A DNA stretch of 64,000 bases from Cordia subcordata. Taxonomy: Eukaryota > Streptophyta > Magnoliopsida > Boraginales > Cordiaceae. This document shows positions 34,675-45,522 of the stretch, one piece after another (the stretch's first letter is position 1; each line of letters begins with the position of its first letter). The position numbers were made by a program, and so were the translations under genes. The notes under the pieces are model-generated. The model was given only the letters and a program-made list of their open reading frames with translations, was not told where the DNA came from and did no database searches. The stretch is from NCBI GenBank assembly GCA_028554755.1, contig JAPTOF010000001.1, forward strand, positions 5,066,501-5,130,500. The letters run 5' to 3'.

Positions 34675-36654
34675 AAATTTGATTCTAAATCTGATGAAGG
34701 AATATTCTTAGGTTATTCCACAAAGAGCAAAGCATATAGGGTATATAATAAGAGAACTCTTGTTGTAGAAGAATCAATACATGTTACATTTGATGAGACT
34801 AATCCATTTGAGCCGAGAAAGGAAATTGATGATGTAGGTTATCTTTTGGAAAAGACAACGCTTGAAGATCCAACTCCAAAAGATGAAGAAAAACTAACGA
34901 AGCAAGAAGAAGAACTTCAAGAAAGGAGGTCTCAAGCAAATGAGGAAATTAAACATTGCTCAAACAAAGACGATGAAACAAAAGAACCTCATGAAGATCT
35001 ACCAAAGAGTTGGAAGTTTGTGAGAAACCATCTTCAAGATCTTATTCTCGGTCATCCAAATGAAGGTGTAAAAACTAGGCGTAATATTAGTACTTTTTGT
35101 GAGCATCATGCATTTATTTCACATATTGAACCCAAAAATGTAAAAGAAGCTCTACTAGATGAAAATTGGATAATGACAATGCAAGAAGAACTCAATCAAT
35201 TTGAGAGAAATAAAGTTTGGAAGCTAGTTGAAAGACCTAAAGATAGACCGGTAATTAGAACCAAATGGGTATTCAGAAACAAACTAGATGAAGCCGGAAT
35301 AGTGACTAGGAATAAGGCTAGACTAGTTGCACAAGGATACAATCAAGAAGAAGGAATTGATTATGATGAAACTTATGCTCCTATAGCTAGCTTTGAATCT
35401 ATTCGTATGTTACTTGCATTTGCATGCCACATGGACTTTAAACTTTATCAAATGGATGTGAAAAGTGCATTTTTAAAAGGATTCATTGAAGAAGAAGTTT
35501 ATGTTGAACAACCCCCCGGTTTTGAAGATTCATGTTTTCCTAATCATGTTTTTAAACTAGAAAAGGCTTTATATGGCTTAAAGCAAGCTCCTAGAGCTTG
35601 GTATGAAAGACTTAGTGGATTTTTGGTTGAAAACAATTTCGAAAGAGGAAAACTTGATTCAACCTTATTTATCAAAAGAAAAGACAATGACATTCTACTT
35701 GTCCAAATCTATGTAGATGATATAATTTTTGGTGCTACTAATGTTTCCTTATGTGAGAATTTTTCAAAGTGCATGCACAAGGAGTTCGAGATGAGCATGA
35801 TGGGAGAATTAACTTTCTTCCTCGGACTCCAAATCAAACAAACAAAAGAGGGGATCTTCGTAAATCAAGCTAAATACACCAAGGAAATTATCAAGAAATT
35901 TGGACTTGAAGATGCAAAGGAGATTGGAACTCCCATGAGTCCCTCAACAAAGCTAGATAAAGATGAGAAAGGTAAATCAGTAGACGAGAAGAAATATAGA
36001 AGTATGATCGGTAGCCTATTATATATAACTGCCTCTAGACCTGATATCATGTTCTCAGTGTGCTTATGTGCTAGATTTCAATCTAATCCTAAGGAAATTC
36101 ACTTAACAGCTGTAAAAAGAATAATTAGATATCTTAAGGAAACAATTAATTTAGGGCTTTGGTATGCTAAAGGAACATCATTTGATCTATGTGGTTTTTC
36201 TGATGCTGACTATGCTGGTTGCAAAGTAGATCGTAAGAGCACTAGTGGAACATGCCAATTCCTAGGACATTCCTTAATATCTTGGTCTTGTAGGAAACAA
36301 AATAGCGTTGCCATTTCTACCATCGAAGCTGAATATATTGCGGCTGGTAGTTGTGTGGCACAAATATTGTGGATGAAACAAAATTTACTTGATTATGAAT
36401 TGAAGTATGATCATATTCCTATATATTGTGATAATACTAGTGCAATTAATCTTACTAAGAACCCAATTCAACACTCAAGAACTAAGCATATTGAGATTAG
36501 GCACCATTTCATTAGAGATCATGTACAAAAAGGTGATATAATTCTTGAATTTGTTGATACTTTACATCAAGTTGCTGATATTTTCACTAAACCTTTGCAT
36601 GAGGATCAATTTTGCAAGATTATAAGAGAAATTGGAATGATAAAATGTGGTTAA
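34675..36654 (+). CDS. Reverse transcriptase and RNase H of the SIRE-type element (open frame)
   Basis: An unbroken frame of 659 codons runs from just after the TGA at 34672 to TAA at 36652-36654. It starts in the integrase C-terminal region (SDEGIFLGYSTKSKAYRVYN). A variable charged linker follows, then the copia RT domain (TKWVFRNKLDEAG, RLVAQGY, YAPIASFESIRMLLA, LYQMDVKSAFLKG, LYGLKQAPRAWYERL) with the catalytic YVDDI near 35712-35726. RNase H follows (DADYAGCKVDRKSTSG, STIEAEYIA, CDNTSAINLTKNP, RTKHIEIRHHFIRDHV, DIFTKPL). There is no start of its own: it was the 3' part of a gag-pol polyprotein, so it is probably not translated unless a downstream ATG is used. Confidence 0.9.
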   Translation, partial: KFDSKSDEGIFLGYSTKSKAYRVYNKRTLVVEESIHVTFDETNPFEPRKEIDDVGYLLEKTTLEDPTPKDEEKLTKQEEELQERRSQANEEIKHCSNKDDETKEPHEDLPKSWKFVRNHLQDLILGHPNEGVKTRRNISTFCEHHAFISHIEPKNVKEALLDENWIMTMQEELNQFERNKVWKLVERPKDRPVIRTKWVFRNKLDEAGIVTRNKARLVAQGYNQEEGIDYDETYAPIASFESIRMLLAFACHMDFKLYQMDVKSAFLKGFIEEEVYVEQPPGFEDSCFPNHVFKLEKALYGLKQAPRAWYERLSGFLVENNFERGKLDSTLFIKRKDNDILLVQIYVDDIIFGATNVSLCENFSKCMHKEFEMSMMGELTFFLGLQIKQTKEGIFVNQAKYTKEIIKKFGLEDAKEIGTPMSPSTKLDKDEKGKSVDEKKYRSMIGSLLYITASRPDIMFSVCLCARFQSNPKEIHLTAVKRIIRYLKETINLGLWYAKGTSFDLCGFSDADYAGCKVDRKSTSGTCQFLGHSLISWSCRKQNSVAISTIEAEYIAAGSCVAQILWMKQNLLDYELKYDHIPIYCDNTSAINLTKNPIQHSRTKHIEIRHHFIRDHVQKGDIILEFVDTLHQVADIFTKPLHEDQFCKIIREIGMIKCG

Positions 36655-36724
36655 ATGGCATATATATATATATATATATATGTTTATGTGGCTTGGGTAT
36701 AAAAAATAAGAAATTTGTGTACCT

Positions 36725-36865
36725 TCTGACCCAACCGGCCGACCAAGCCGGTCGACCAACTAAGGCCTTAGGCGTCCGGCTAAAACACAATTTTTAATAT
36801 GCTCTCTGACCCTGTCGGTCGACCCAGCCGATCGACCCTCGCGATCAGCCGGTTTACCGATTGAA
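36725..36865. repeat. CG-rich GCCGACC/GGTCGACC island after pol
   Basis: Several copies of ccggccgacc, ccggtcgacc, tcggtcgacc and ccgatcgacc lie within 140 bp downstream of an AT run (36658-36681). This is the third such island in the window, and here it lies in the internal region between RNase H and the env-position ORF. Confidence 0.65.
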
Positions 36866-37071
36866 CGCGGACAGGGTTAAAAATTGGGGGTTTTCACCCC
36901 AAATTCACTTCATTCTATCAATTTTTTTAACTCTAGCCAAAAACTCTCTAACACCCATCTCAAATTTTTCAATTTTCAACCGTTTTCTTCCATATTTCTT
37001 CCTAAAATTTGCTTGCCCACTTCAAAAAACAAAGCTTTTACCGATTATTCTTACAAGAACAACGCGAAATC

Positions 37072-38460
37072 ATGGTGAATCCGAAAGGAAAAAGTCAAGC
37101 ACGTGGGAGAAAAGGAAAAAGGCCAAGAACTCAATCTCCTCCACCACCATCACCTCCGGCATCCAAGATTCAAGGCAAGCAATCAATTCTATACGGTAAA
37201 TATATCGTGGACTCTGACTTTGCTGGCACCGATATCTTGCCACTGTTTGATAGATGGACTGAGTTTCTACATTTGCATTGTGATGTGCAAGATAAATTAG
37301 TATTTGAGTTTTATGAAAACCTTGAGATACATTGTAGAAGTCCAAAACTTGAATTATCTTCAATAGTCTGTGGGGTAAATTTTGTGCTTAACGAGGTCAC
37401 TTTACATGAAATATTTCATATACCTATTGATGGGGAAGGCCATTACAATAGTCAAGGGTGGCCAGAAGGAATTAAGGGAACCGCCACCCCGGGTGAAGTC
37501 ATAAGATATATGTGGGAGAAAGTAGGGCCTAAGGATCCAAATTTGATTTTTCCATTATTGAGAAATGTTGATATTAATACGAGACTTGCTCTTAAAATCA
37601 TGAGTGAAGTGATTCTCCCTAGAAATATCAATGATGGCAAAATTCCAATCATGGATGCTTATATCCTTTATAGCCTTAGGAAGAAAAAGGAGATAGCCTT
37701 GCCTTTCCTAATCCTTCAACATATGTTACATATTAGTGGAAAGGATAGAGGAAAAACGACCACTCCTGGTTATGGGATGGCCTTAATGCATATTTTCTCT
37801 CATTTCAACATATCTTCAAGTACTCCATATAAAGTGTTTGCTTGGAATTTTGATATGCTATATATGAACTTCATGGGCATTTATTAGTACAATATGGAGC
37901 CTATAAATAGAGAGACCTTCAAAAGTTTGCCCCAAAGCACTCAAGCTGCAATTAGGAATAGGACTAAGAAGGGGACTACTTTCACCGACCATGTCTTTGG
38001 CACCGCTGCACAAAACCTTGATGACATACCTGGTGGGGTAGATATCACCTTTGAAGAAGATGAAGGGCCGGAAATTGAGGGTAATCCTGACATAGGCATA
38101 CCAGGAACCACACACATGGTTGTTAGTTCCTCTGAAGAAGAGGAAAATACTGAGGAAGCAACTCTTAGGCGAGTATTAAGAGAATCTAGAGAGCAAGTGC
38201 ACATTGATGAGCTACGCCAAAGAGAAATTCGTCATGGTGCTGGTTCTAGTTCGATGGGACAACAGGAAGACCCTTCTTTGATGCCTCAGATTCTGTCCCA
38301 ATTACAGGCTTTAAACACTGGTATGGGTGAAATGAGAGCCACCATGACAAGCCAATGGGACGAGCTCACTATTTGGAGGCAACATATTGATTCAGAAGTG
38401 GCTGCTATGAAATCAGACATGAGAGACTACTTCAAGGATCATCATGATCGCGCACCCTGA
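37072..38460 (+). pseudogene. Env-position ORF of the SIRE-type element (one internal stop)
   Basis: A frame of 463 codons including the terminal stop, broken by TAG at 37885-37887 only. It begins MVNPKGKSQARGRKGKRP with a basic, proline-rich N-terminus, then a globular region (FAGTDILPLFDRWTEF, SSIVCGVNFVLNEVTLHEIF, TPGEVIRYMWEKVGPKDPNL, ILPRNINDGKIPIMDAYILY) of the kind annotated as a putative plant transposon protein domain. An acidic stretch follows, then a likely coiled coil at the C-terminus (MGEMRATMTSQWDELTIWRQ). I see no signal peptide or clear membrane segment, so calling it an envelope protein rests on position only. Function unknown. Confidence 0.75.
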
Positions 38461-38777
38461 TTTTCTTCCACTTGAAAACAATTTTATATTTCTTTTATAC
38501 ATTCTTGACTTTGATTACCAAGTTATTTCTTTTATACATTTCTTTTCCTGCCTTTATATTGATTTTGATGATGCCAAAGGGGAAGAAGTTATGATGTGGT
38601 ATTTATGCTTGGCATTTATGCTTTATGCTTTGGTGATATATGCCTTGGTGAATGGTATTGTCTATTTGCATTAGTTTAAATGGTGGATGCATAAGCTCTG
38701 TTTGGAGTAGTAAATAGTGAATGCTTTGTTGATATGTTTATTTGTTCTTGCAAATGAGTTTATGTTTACCTGTTTGT

Positions 38778-39091
38778 CCTTTGAAGTTAGACTTCAAAGA
38801 GGTTGTAAAAAACTTGGTTTGTGCTTCACCAAGTTTTGAAGAAGTATCTTAGTGGAGATCTTTGAAGTCCTAAAGGGAGATTCCTTGGGCGGTGGACGTA
38901 GACTTGGGCGAACCACCTTAAAATCGTTTGTTTCTCTTCTCCTTATATTTCTATTTTTATTCTTCTTACCTTGCTTATCTTGTGTTTGATATATTGTTTG
39001 TTAGAAGTTGTAAATTTTCTGTAAATTTCAAAATCGAAAATTAGTATTAATATCTTAATTCACCCCCCCTCTTAAGATATTTGCACCCACA
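38778..39091 (+). repeat. 3' LTR, truncated (last ~314 bp)
   Basis: This matches 31400-31713 with about 12 substitutions and ends CCACA before the GTTTT target duplication. The first roughly 980 bp of the LTR are missing. The stretch 38461-38777 holds a polypurine-like aaaggggaagaag (38576-38588) and then unassigned sequence up to the deletion junction. Confidence 0.9.
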
Positions 39092-39460
39092 GTTTTCATG
39101 TATAAATGCTTGTTAATTTTATACTTGTCAACAAATATTGTGATGATCTATAAATTTTACTAGGCAAGTAACTTATGAATACTGAATAAATAATCATTTT
39201 ATTCTGAACAAACATTTGTGTCTGTTTTTTTTTCTGTATAGATGTTTCTGTAAATTTTACTGGACAAACATCTTATGAATATTAAACAAACATATGTAAT
39301 TGTTTTTATGTATATATGTTTCTGTGGATTTTACTAGACAAATTGCTTCTGAATACTGAAAAAATATCTGTAACTATTTTCATATATATATAAATATTTT
39401 TATAGATTTTATTAAATAAACAACATATGAATACTGAACAAATAATTTAATATCCCATGT
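39092..39460. repeat. Minisatellite, right part
   Basis: About four diverged units of 75-120 bp each contain a tttctgta(a/g)attttact-type start, (t/c)ttatgaata(c/t)tgaa, and a tctgtaa-t-gttttta end. They continue the unit seen at 30290-30417. Confidence 0.7.
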
Positions 39461-40400
39461 TCTATGTTCTTACAAGTGTATGATATAATTTACATTCATT
39501 TATGGTCATTAAAATCAACGTTGTCATCATTATACTTCCAAGGGTAAAATGCAAAAGTGCCCATGTGGTTTGCAAAATGTGCACAACACCCCCTATAATT
39601 TAAAAATTAATAGATTGCTTCCTTATATTTTTTAAAAAATGCACACAGTCCCCTAAAGTTAAATATTGTTAGTTTTTTGATGGATATAAAAAAATGTCCA
39701 TTTGCCTTTATCTTATTTAATAAAATGTCTACTTCACTCTTATTTTATTTAAAAATAAAAAAATAAAAATTAAATTTAAAAAGTCGGCAAAAACCAGGCC
39801 ACCACCCAAAAAATGGATTAACTACAGGGATATGATAATGAAGTTTCAAAAGAATATAGTTAACTAAGAGGGACAAAATAAAATTAAAAAGGTTGAAAGA
39901 TTTACAATGTGTAATAGTGTATGTGGGTAAAAGTTTCACTGAAAAATATATAATATAGAATATAGAATTTGAATTTAAAAAATGTACGAATAAAATGGTA
40001 ATTTGTCAATATTAACCAAAATTCAAATTATTATAAATAGTATTATACGATAATGATATATTAAGAAAATAGAACTGATTTCCTATTACAATAATAGAAA
40101 ATAATTAAAATAGGTCACAATTTGATAATAACCAAATTAAAGAGTTACCATAGATATTTATAACTAATCCAGATTGTATATCATAATTTTAGGATATAAT
40201 ATGTAAATATTAAAAAAATTAGTAAATTAATGTAAATATCACTAAAATGAAATAAAATCATTTACACACCAAATATAGCGGGTGATATCATTATAATATA
40301 AGAAAGTCACATTACAAAAGATTTTAAGAATGTTATTTATGTGACACTTGTTATTATTATATTTCAGGGGTTGTTTATATAATACAGTGTATATGTATAT
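39460..40400. other. AT-rich intergenic region
   Basis: No gene recognised. The stretch from about 39541 (gggtaaaatgcaaaagtgccc) to about 39925 (gggtaaaag) looks like a decayed transposon, but its ends could not be paired. Confidence 0.35.
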
Positions 40401-40403
40401 ATA

Positions 40404-40404
40404 T

Positions 40405-40442
<38 letters not shown>
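40404..40442. repeat. AT microsatellite in the IWS1 promoter
   Basis: A long (AT)n run ends about 80 bp upstream of the IWS1 start codon, next to a possible TATA (tataagatatatatag, 40454-40469). It lies in the core promoter or 5' UTR. Confidence 0.85.
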
Positions 40443-40446
<4 letters not shown>

Positions 40447-40520
40447 CCACCGGTATAAGATATATATAGATTAGAAACCCTACACACGAAACACATCATT
40501 CTCATTTAACTCGTCTGTCT

Positions 40521-43500
40521 ATGGACGCGTAAGTTTTCATGCTCTTTTTCTTCCCCAAAAAAAAAAAAAAAAAAGGTTTTTGTCGATTAATTCGTAGTTG
40601 TCGGAATCTGACTGATTATGATCGATCGTTGAGATTTTCAGGTACAGAGACGAGGAAGGAGAGCCGTTGGTGGACTTCGAGGATGACGTGCAATCGGATC
40701 AAGAACCCCAACTTGACGATGATTGGGATCAACGCCGGGAACGATCTCCGACCCCTGTCTACGATGATTTCAAATCGAAACCCCGGAAGCGCTTGATTAA
40801 AAAATCGGCGGTGAAAGAGAGCACGCCGGATTTAGGAATCGCCGATGACGTAGATGAGGGTTACGGTGGAGGAGTCGGTGGTGGGAGTGGGTATGGCGAT
40901 GATGATGTGGCAGGGATAGTGAGGGATGAGTCGGAGGATGGCGGTGGGCCCTCCTCCTCCTCTGGTGGAGGTGGGAAGAGGAAGAGGCTTGGAGGGGAGA
41001 AAGGAAAGAAGAAGAGGGAAAAGGGGGAGAAGAAGTTTAAGGTTAGGAAAGTGGGTGGGTATTCGGGTGGTTCGAGGTTGAGGGATGAAGATGGGGATCC
41101 TGATATGAAGGAGATGTGGGATACCATTGCTCCGGGTGATCCTGAGGTCTGTCATAGACCCTTATTTTTCATTTTATGTTTTACTAATTGAATATTGGTA
41201 TTTAATGTGTTATTGTTGTGTGTTTGATGAAATATTTAGTGGATATTGGTGAATTGTGCATCTGGCTTTTTGTTGATGTGAGCTAATTGGACTAGATGTA
41301 GTCTTTGACCCCCCAAAAAAAAACTACTTGTAGTCGTGGATGCGATAATTAAGTCTCTTTGCAAAATGGCTATCTTTTGTTCTTAGTTTAGTTAATGTAG
41401 TCAGGTAGTACTTAGAATATTGCAAATGGGTTTCTGGTTTGTCCGCTGTTACAATTTTTAGTCTTTTTCGAATGTAATTTTTCTGCTAGGATGAATGTGA
41501 AGATGATTGTTGAAATTCAGGGATGCATTTCTTGGAACAGCATTGTTTTTTGAGAAGCAAATTATTTTTGGAGGACTGGATGTTACAATATCCTGTGGTA
41601 TGTAGTACTGGTGGAGTCATTATGTTTTGAACGGTTTGAAACTTCCAGATTGTAACTTTTGTTATTTGAAAGTTCAACCATTGTCAGAGAAAATAATGAT
41701 AAGCAGAGCTATGATTGCTACTTTTTCCTTTTGTTGTTTTCAATATTCAGTCTTTTTCTCCCCAGCTGCTCTAGGTGAGTCTTGATAATACCAAAATTTT
41801 GTTGTAATACTCGATCTGTCTGGCACTTCAACTTTGCCCGTATAATCATCAAGAATGATTGTTTTATGAGCTTAGATACAATGATGACTTCATAGTCCTG
41901 TATATGGGAATCTGAGGTTAATGGTTGCATGTTTCTGTGAAGTTGGATGCATTGGATGCATCTGAACTTATTCTGTTCTCTCAGTGTGTTATAAGTACCT
42001 GGAACTTCAGCCAAATATGTTGTTAGTTGGCTGTGACTTACTTTTTGCCTTCGAGTTTTAGGATGATCAGGGTGCTAGACCCGTGAATGATGATAACTTC
42101 ATAGATGACAGTGGCTTGGATCCTTCTAGCCGGTATTATGGAAGTGACAACGAACCACGATCACCCCCGGTTAGTATTCCATCCTTGTGAAATGCTTCCC
42201 CTGCTCTCTTTCTTCTCCTTTCGTTCTCCCCCTTCTCCTACCTTCCTTCCTTCTTTGAGATACATCATGCCTCTACATGTTAAGATACTTTCACTGTTAT
42301 CCCACTTTAGAATGGAAAATTGAGCCTTAATTTTCCCCTCTAGAGTATAAGATTCTCTGTGGATGCCTTTTTCACCAATGATCATAGAGTATGAGTGTTT
42401 ACAGTTTTGTTGATATTTGCAGCCAGAAGAAGGCGATGAGGATGAGGAAATTAAGCAGCTGTTCAAGATGGGCAAGAAAAAGAAGAAAAATGAGAAGAGT
42501 GCTGCAGAAATTGCATTACTAGTTGAGAATGTCATGGCTGAACTTGAAGTTGTTGCTGAAGAAGATGCAGAACTCAATAAACAAAATAAACCTGCTATTA
42601 ACAAACTCAAAAAGCTGCCTCTTCTGACTGAAGTCCTCTCGAAGTAAGTTACTTCTCTATCATCTGTCTTCTCTGTTTTGGGCCTATCATGTTCCTTTTA
42701 TCTCCCATTAGTTTATTTAAAATGATTGTGCTTGTTTAGGAAGCAACTGCAGCAAGAGTTTCTGGACCATGGAGTCTTAACGCTCTTGAAGAATTGGCTG
42801 GAACCTCTTCCTGATGGAAGCTTACCCAATATAAACATCCGCGCAGCAATTTTGAAAATCCTGACTGACGTATGGCATATTTGCCTCTTCATGCTTCTAA
42901 CTTAGATATGACTCACTTTTTTGTTTTCACAATAGCTGTTTTGATCCCAAATTGCATCCACTGCAGTATCCAATTGATCTGGAGCAGTATGATAGAAGAG
43001 AACAACTAAAAAAGAGTGGCCTGGGGAAGGTTGAAATTCATTCTATAGTGCAGAAAGTTACTTTATGATTATATTTTCCTCAACTTCTATTATGGATTCT
43101 GTAGTCACTATTTCTATTTAATGCAGGTCATTATGTTTTTGTCCAAGTCAGACGAGGAAACTACTGCCAACCGTAAGCTTGCAAAGGATTTGGTTGACAA
43201 ATGGGTAATATGAATTTTCCTTTGTTTCAATTTCTTGCTTTGTTTCCTTGCTACTCTTCCCATGGGAACAAGGGTAGGTTACGTGTATCCATGGTCTTGA
43301 TACATGTGCAAAGTTACTGCAGAGGGCTTACACCCATGTTTGAGTCAATTTACACTAGTGAGTTCTAAACTTTGTTCATGGCATGTATGTTGGATATGTG
43401 TTTTCTGTCTACAACTTTTTGTTCATAATAGGACATGGAAATAAAAAGCAACCATTGTTCTCCTTCTCTCTGGTAGGAAGTCATTGCTGCATGGTTTTGT

Positions 43501-44653
43501 TGGCTTAATTACTTTTGATTTATCTTTCTGAAAGCTCACCGTTGCTTTTCTTGGTTGTCTGGTGTGTTGCTGGCTGTACAGAATAATCAGTTTTCCTTTC
43601 AGCCACGTGTTTCATCTTTTCTTACTTTTGAATAATTTGGAGTGTTTGGGTTGTATGTACAAGTGGTTAGATTGCTTTTGTTTGGATTTAATTCAAGTGG
43701 AGCTCTTTTACTTTGTTTCAGTAATTTTCTTATCATTACGAATTAGTCTGATATTGTTCATGCAGAGTCGACCAATATTTAACAAGAGTACAAGGTTTGA
43801 GGACATGAGAAACATAGACGAGGAGAGGCCTACTTACAGAAGGCCGCCCGTAAAGAAGTATGTATTTTATGATCTCTGCTTTGCATGCTTCAAAATAAGT
43901 TATCTCGTCTCTTTTGTTCTCAAATATTTTGCCTTACTGGTGACGTATTTTTGAAGCAGACCATTGAATAAAGCCGGGGGCATGGAGTCCGGAGATGATG
44001 ATCTTGATGAATTTTCACAGTAAGATACAAATGGTGTCACTGAACTTTCTTTACTTCCAAGGGGACTTCTAAGTTTGTGGAGAGAAATTATCTGTTCTAG
44101 AATTTTTAGAATCTTTATCTTAATTTTAATTTCTCTGAAAATTTTTCAGGGGACCCAAGTCTGGACAATCATCTTCCAGATTGCATGCCTCGAGGCCTGA
44201 AGCAATGTCAATGGATTTTGTTGTGCGGCCCCAATCCAAAGTCGACCCAGAGGAAGTCAGGGCTCGGGCAAAACAAGTAATGCAAGATCAGCGGCGTTTG
44301 AAGGTTAGTTTCTCATCCTCCACCCCCTTTGGAATTTAATTTTAGAAGATGTACTTGAATTCTCTGTTTACACCCGAACCATTATCACTATCACTTTATT
44401 AGTGACGTTCTTGCGTAGATTGTTTTCTTCTCTCTGAGTATTGGATAATTTCCAAGTATAGAGATGAAATCCATTTGATTTGATTTGATTTGATTATATT
44501 TTATTCCACCATCTAGGCATTTTCTTGAAACTTATTGTTTTTCCCCCTTGGCAGATGAACAAGAAGTTGCAACAACTAAAGGCTCCAAAGAAGAAGCAAC
44601 TCCAAGCCACGAAACTCAGTGTCGAGGGTCGTGGCATGGTTAAATATTTATAG
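40521..44653 (+). CDS. IWS1-like transcription elongation factor
   Basis: Eleven coding exons: 40521-40528, 40642-41146, 42062-42169, 42423-42643, 42740-42869, 42967-43029, 43127-43204, 43766-43857, 43960-44019, 44150-44303 and 44555-44653. All junctions are GT-AG, phases close and the product is 505 residues, close to Arabidopsis IWS1. The first exon is only 8 nt (ATG GAC GC). The N-terminus is acidic and disordered (GEPLVDFEDDVQSDQEP, glycine- and lysine-rich tracts). The conserved helical TFIIS N-terminal domain spans about residues 282-372 (QEFLDHGVLTLLKNWLEPLP, NINIRAAILKIL, SGLGKVIMFLSKSDEETTAN, KLAKDLVDKWSRPIF). The C-terminus is basic (MNKKLQQLKAPKKKQLQ). IWS1 partners SPT6 on elongating RNA polymerase II in the nucleus; in Arabidopsis it acts in brassinosteroid and nitrate responses. 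Confidence 0.95.
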
Positions 44654-44686
44654 GCAAAACCTAGCTTGGTTCGTCTATGACGCTAT

Positions 44687-45010
44687 TTGGATTGGCTTAT
44701 GAAGAAGTTACTTAATTTTAAGTGAATTCTTTTTTTTTTTCCTCAATTTTTGACTTCAAGAGATACTTGTTTGGGTACAAGGATCTAATTGTAAAAATAA
44801 GTGTTTACTTATGTTTGGTTACAAGGATCTAATTGTAGAAATAAGTGTTTACTTATTTGGTTGAGTATTGCTTTAAAACTAACCTATGTTGTCAAAATGA
44901 TCATTACGGACATGAAAATAGAATGTTAATTATAATACAATATAAAATAGAATTATTTATTTATTTTAAAAATGTGGTAGACTTATTGAGATTATTAAAT
45001 AGATATGATA
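44687..45010. repeat. Decayed MITE-like fragment with a 44-bp tandem repeat
   Basis: The start (atttggattggcttatgaag) resembles the left end of the Tourist-like elements at 45523 and 45800. Within it a 44-bp unit containing acaaggatctaattgta occurs twice (about 44769-44856). No right end was found. It overlaps the probable IWS1 3' UTR. Confidence 0.45.
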
Positions 45011-45285
45011 TAAAATTCGACAAAATTAATTAAGGAAAACATATTTTTATACCAAGTAATGGCGGCATTCATTCATATAAAAATATCAACCACTGCTACA
45101 TTGTCCTTTCTGGTGACCGAGGTGGGTTGCCTGTGGAAGTAGAAGAAAGGGAATGACATTGGAGAAGGGTCAAACCAAAATTAGCAAGCTAATTACTACA
45201 CTTGTTTGCCTTTCTTTAAATATGACAATTAAAGACTGAAACACGTAAAGTCTAACATTTTTTTACATTCTTTAATGTATGGCAG

Positions 45286-45522
45286 AATGGTCCTCAATTG
45301 TTTCTCTATCCCTGTGATCCAATAAATGAGGACTTGCGAATTAGATTTAATTTCAAGGATAAACGCGTCTCTCACAAAAGCTTCCCACAACCCTTGGTAG
45401 GGTTCCGTAATTTTGACCTAGTTGTTTATAGTAATCCCAAGGTTGATAGCAATGCCAAAAATCCATACGCCAGACTCATCTCAGATCAATCATCTAGCAA
45501 GAGTCCGACTGAAGTTGCTTTA
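45286..45522 (+). pseudogene. Orphan exon-like open frame, unrecognised
   Basis: After an acceptor-like tgtatggcag the frame reads NGPQLFLYPCDPINEDLRI, RFNFKDKRVSHKSFPQPLVG, FRNFDLVVYSNPKVDSNAKN and PYARLISDQSSSKSPTEVAL with coding-like composition. It is then cut by the Tourist-like MITE at 45523. If the MITE pair and one TTA duplicate are mentally removed, the frame meets a stop after five more codons (46472-46489). I do not recognise the family and see no upstream exons. It is most likely the last exon of a lost gene. Confidence 0.45.

Larger units (their letters stand above)
30418..39091 (+). mobile_element. Ty1/copia retrotransposon, SIRE/Maximus lineage
   Basis: An 8.67-kb element bounded by the target duplication GTTTT (30413-30417 and 39092-39096). 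Order: 5' LTR, tRNA-Met primer site, gag with zinc knuckle, protease, integrase, reverse transcriptase, RNase H, a long extra ORF in the env position, and a partial 3' LTR. Integrase before RT defines copia; the large LTRs and the extra ORF fit SIRE/Maximus. Gag to integrase carry several frame breaks and the 3' LTR has lost its first roughly 980 bp together with sequence before it, so this copy cannot move by itself. The shared part of the two LTRs (about 310 bp) differs at about 12 positions by my count, excluding a C-run length change, so the insertion is fairly recent. Confidence 0.95.

Noticed and set aside
40832..41155. Proline/serine-rich minus-strand frames opposite IWS1 exon 2
   Set aside because: Antisense of the Gly/Lys-rich coding exon; no homology or splice support.
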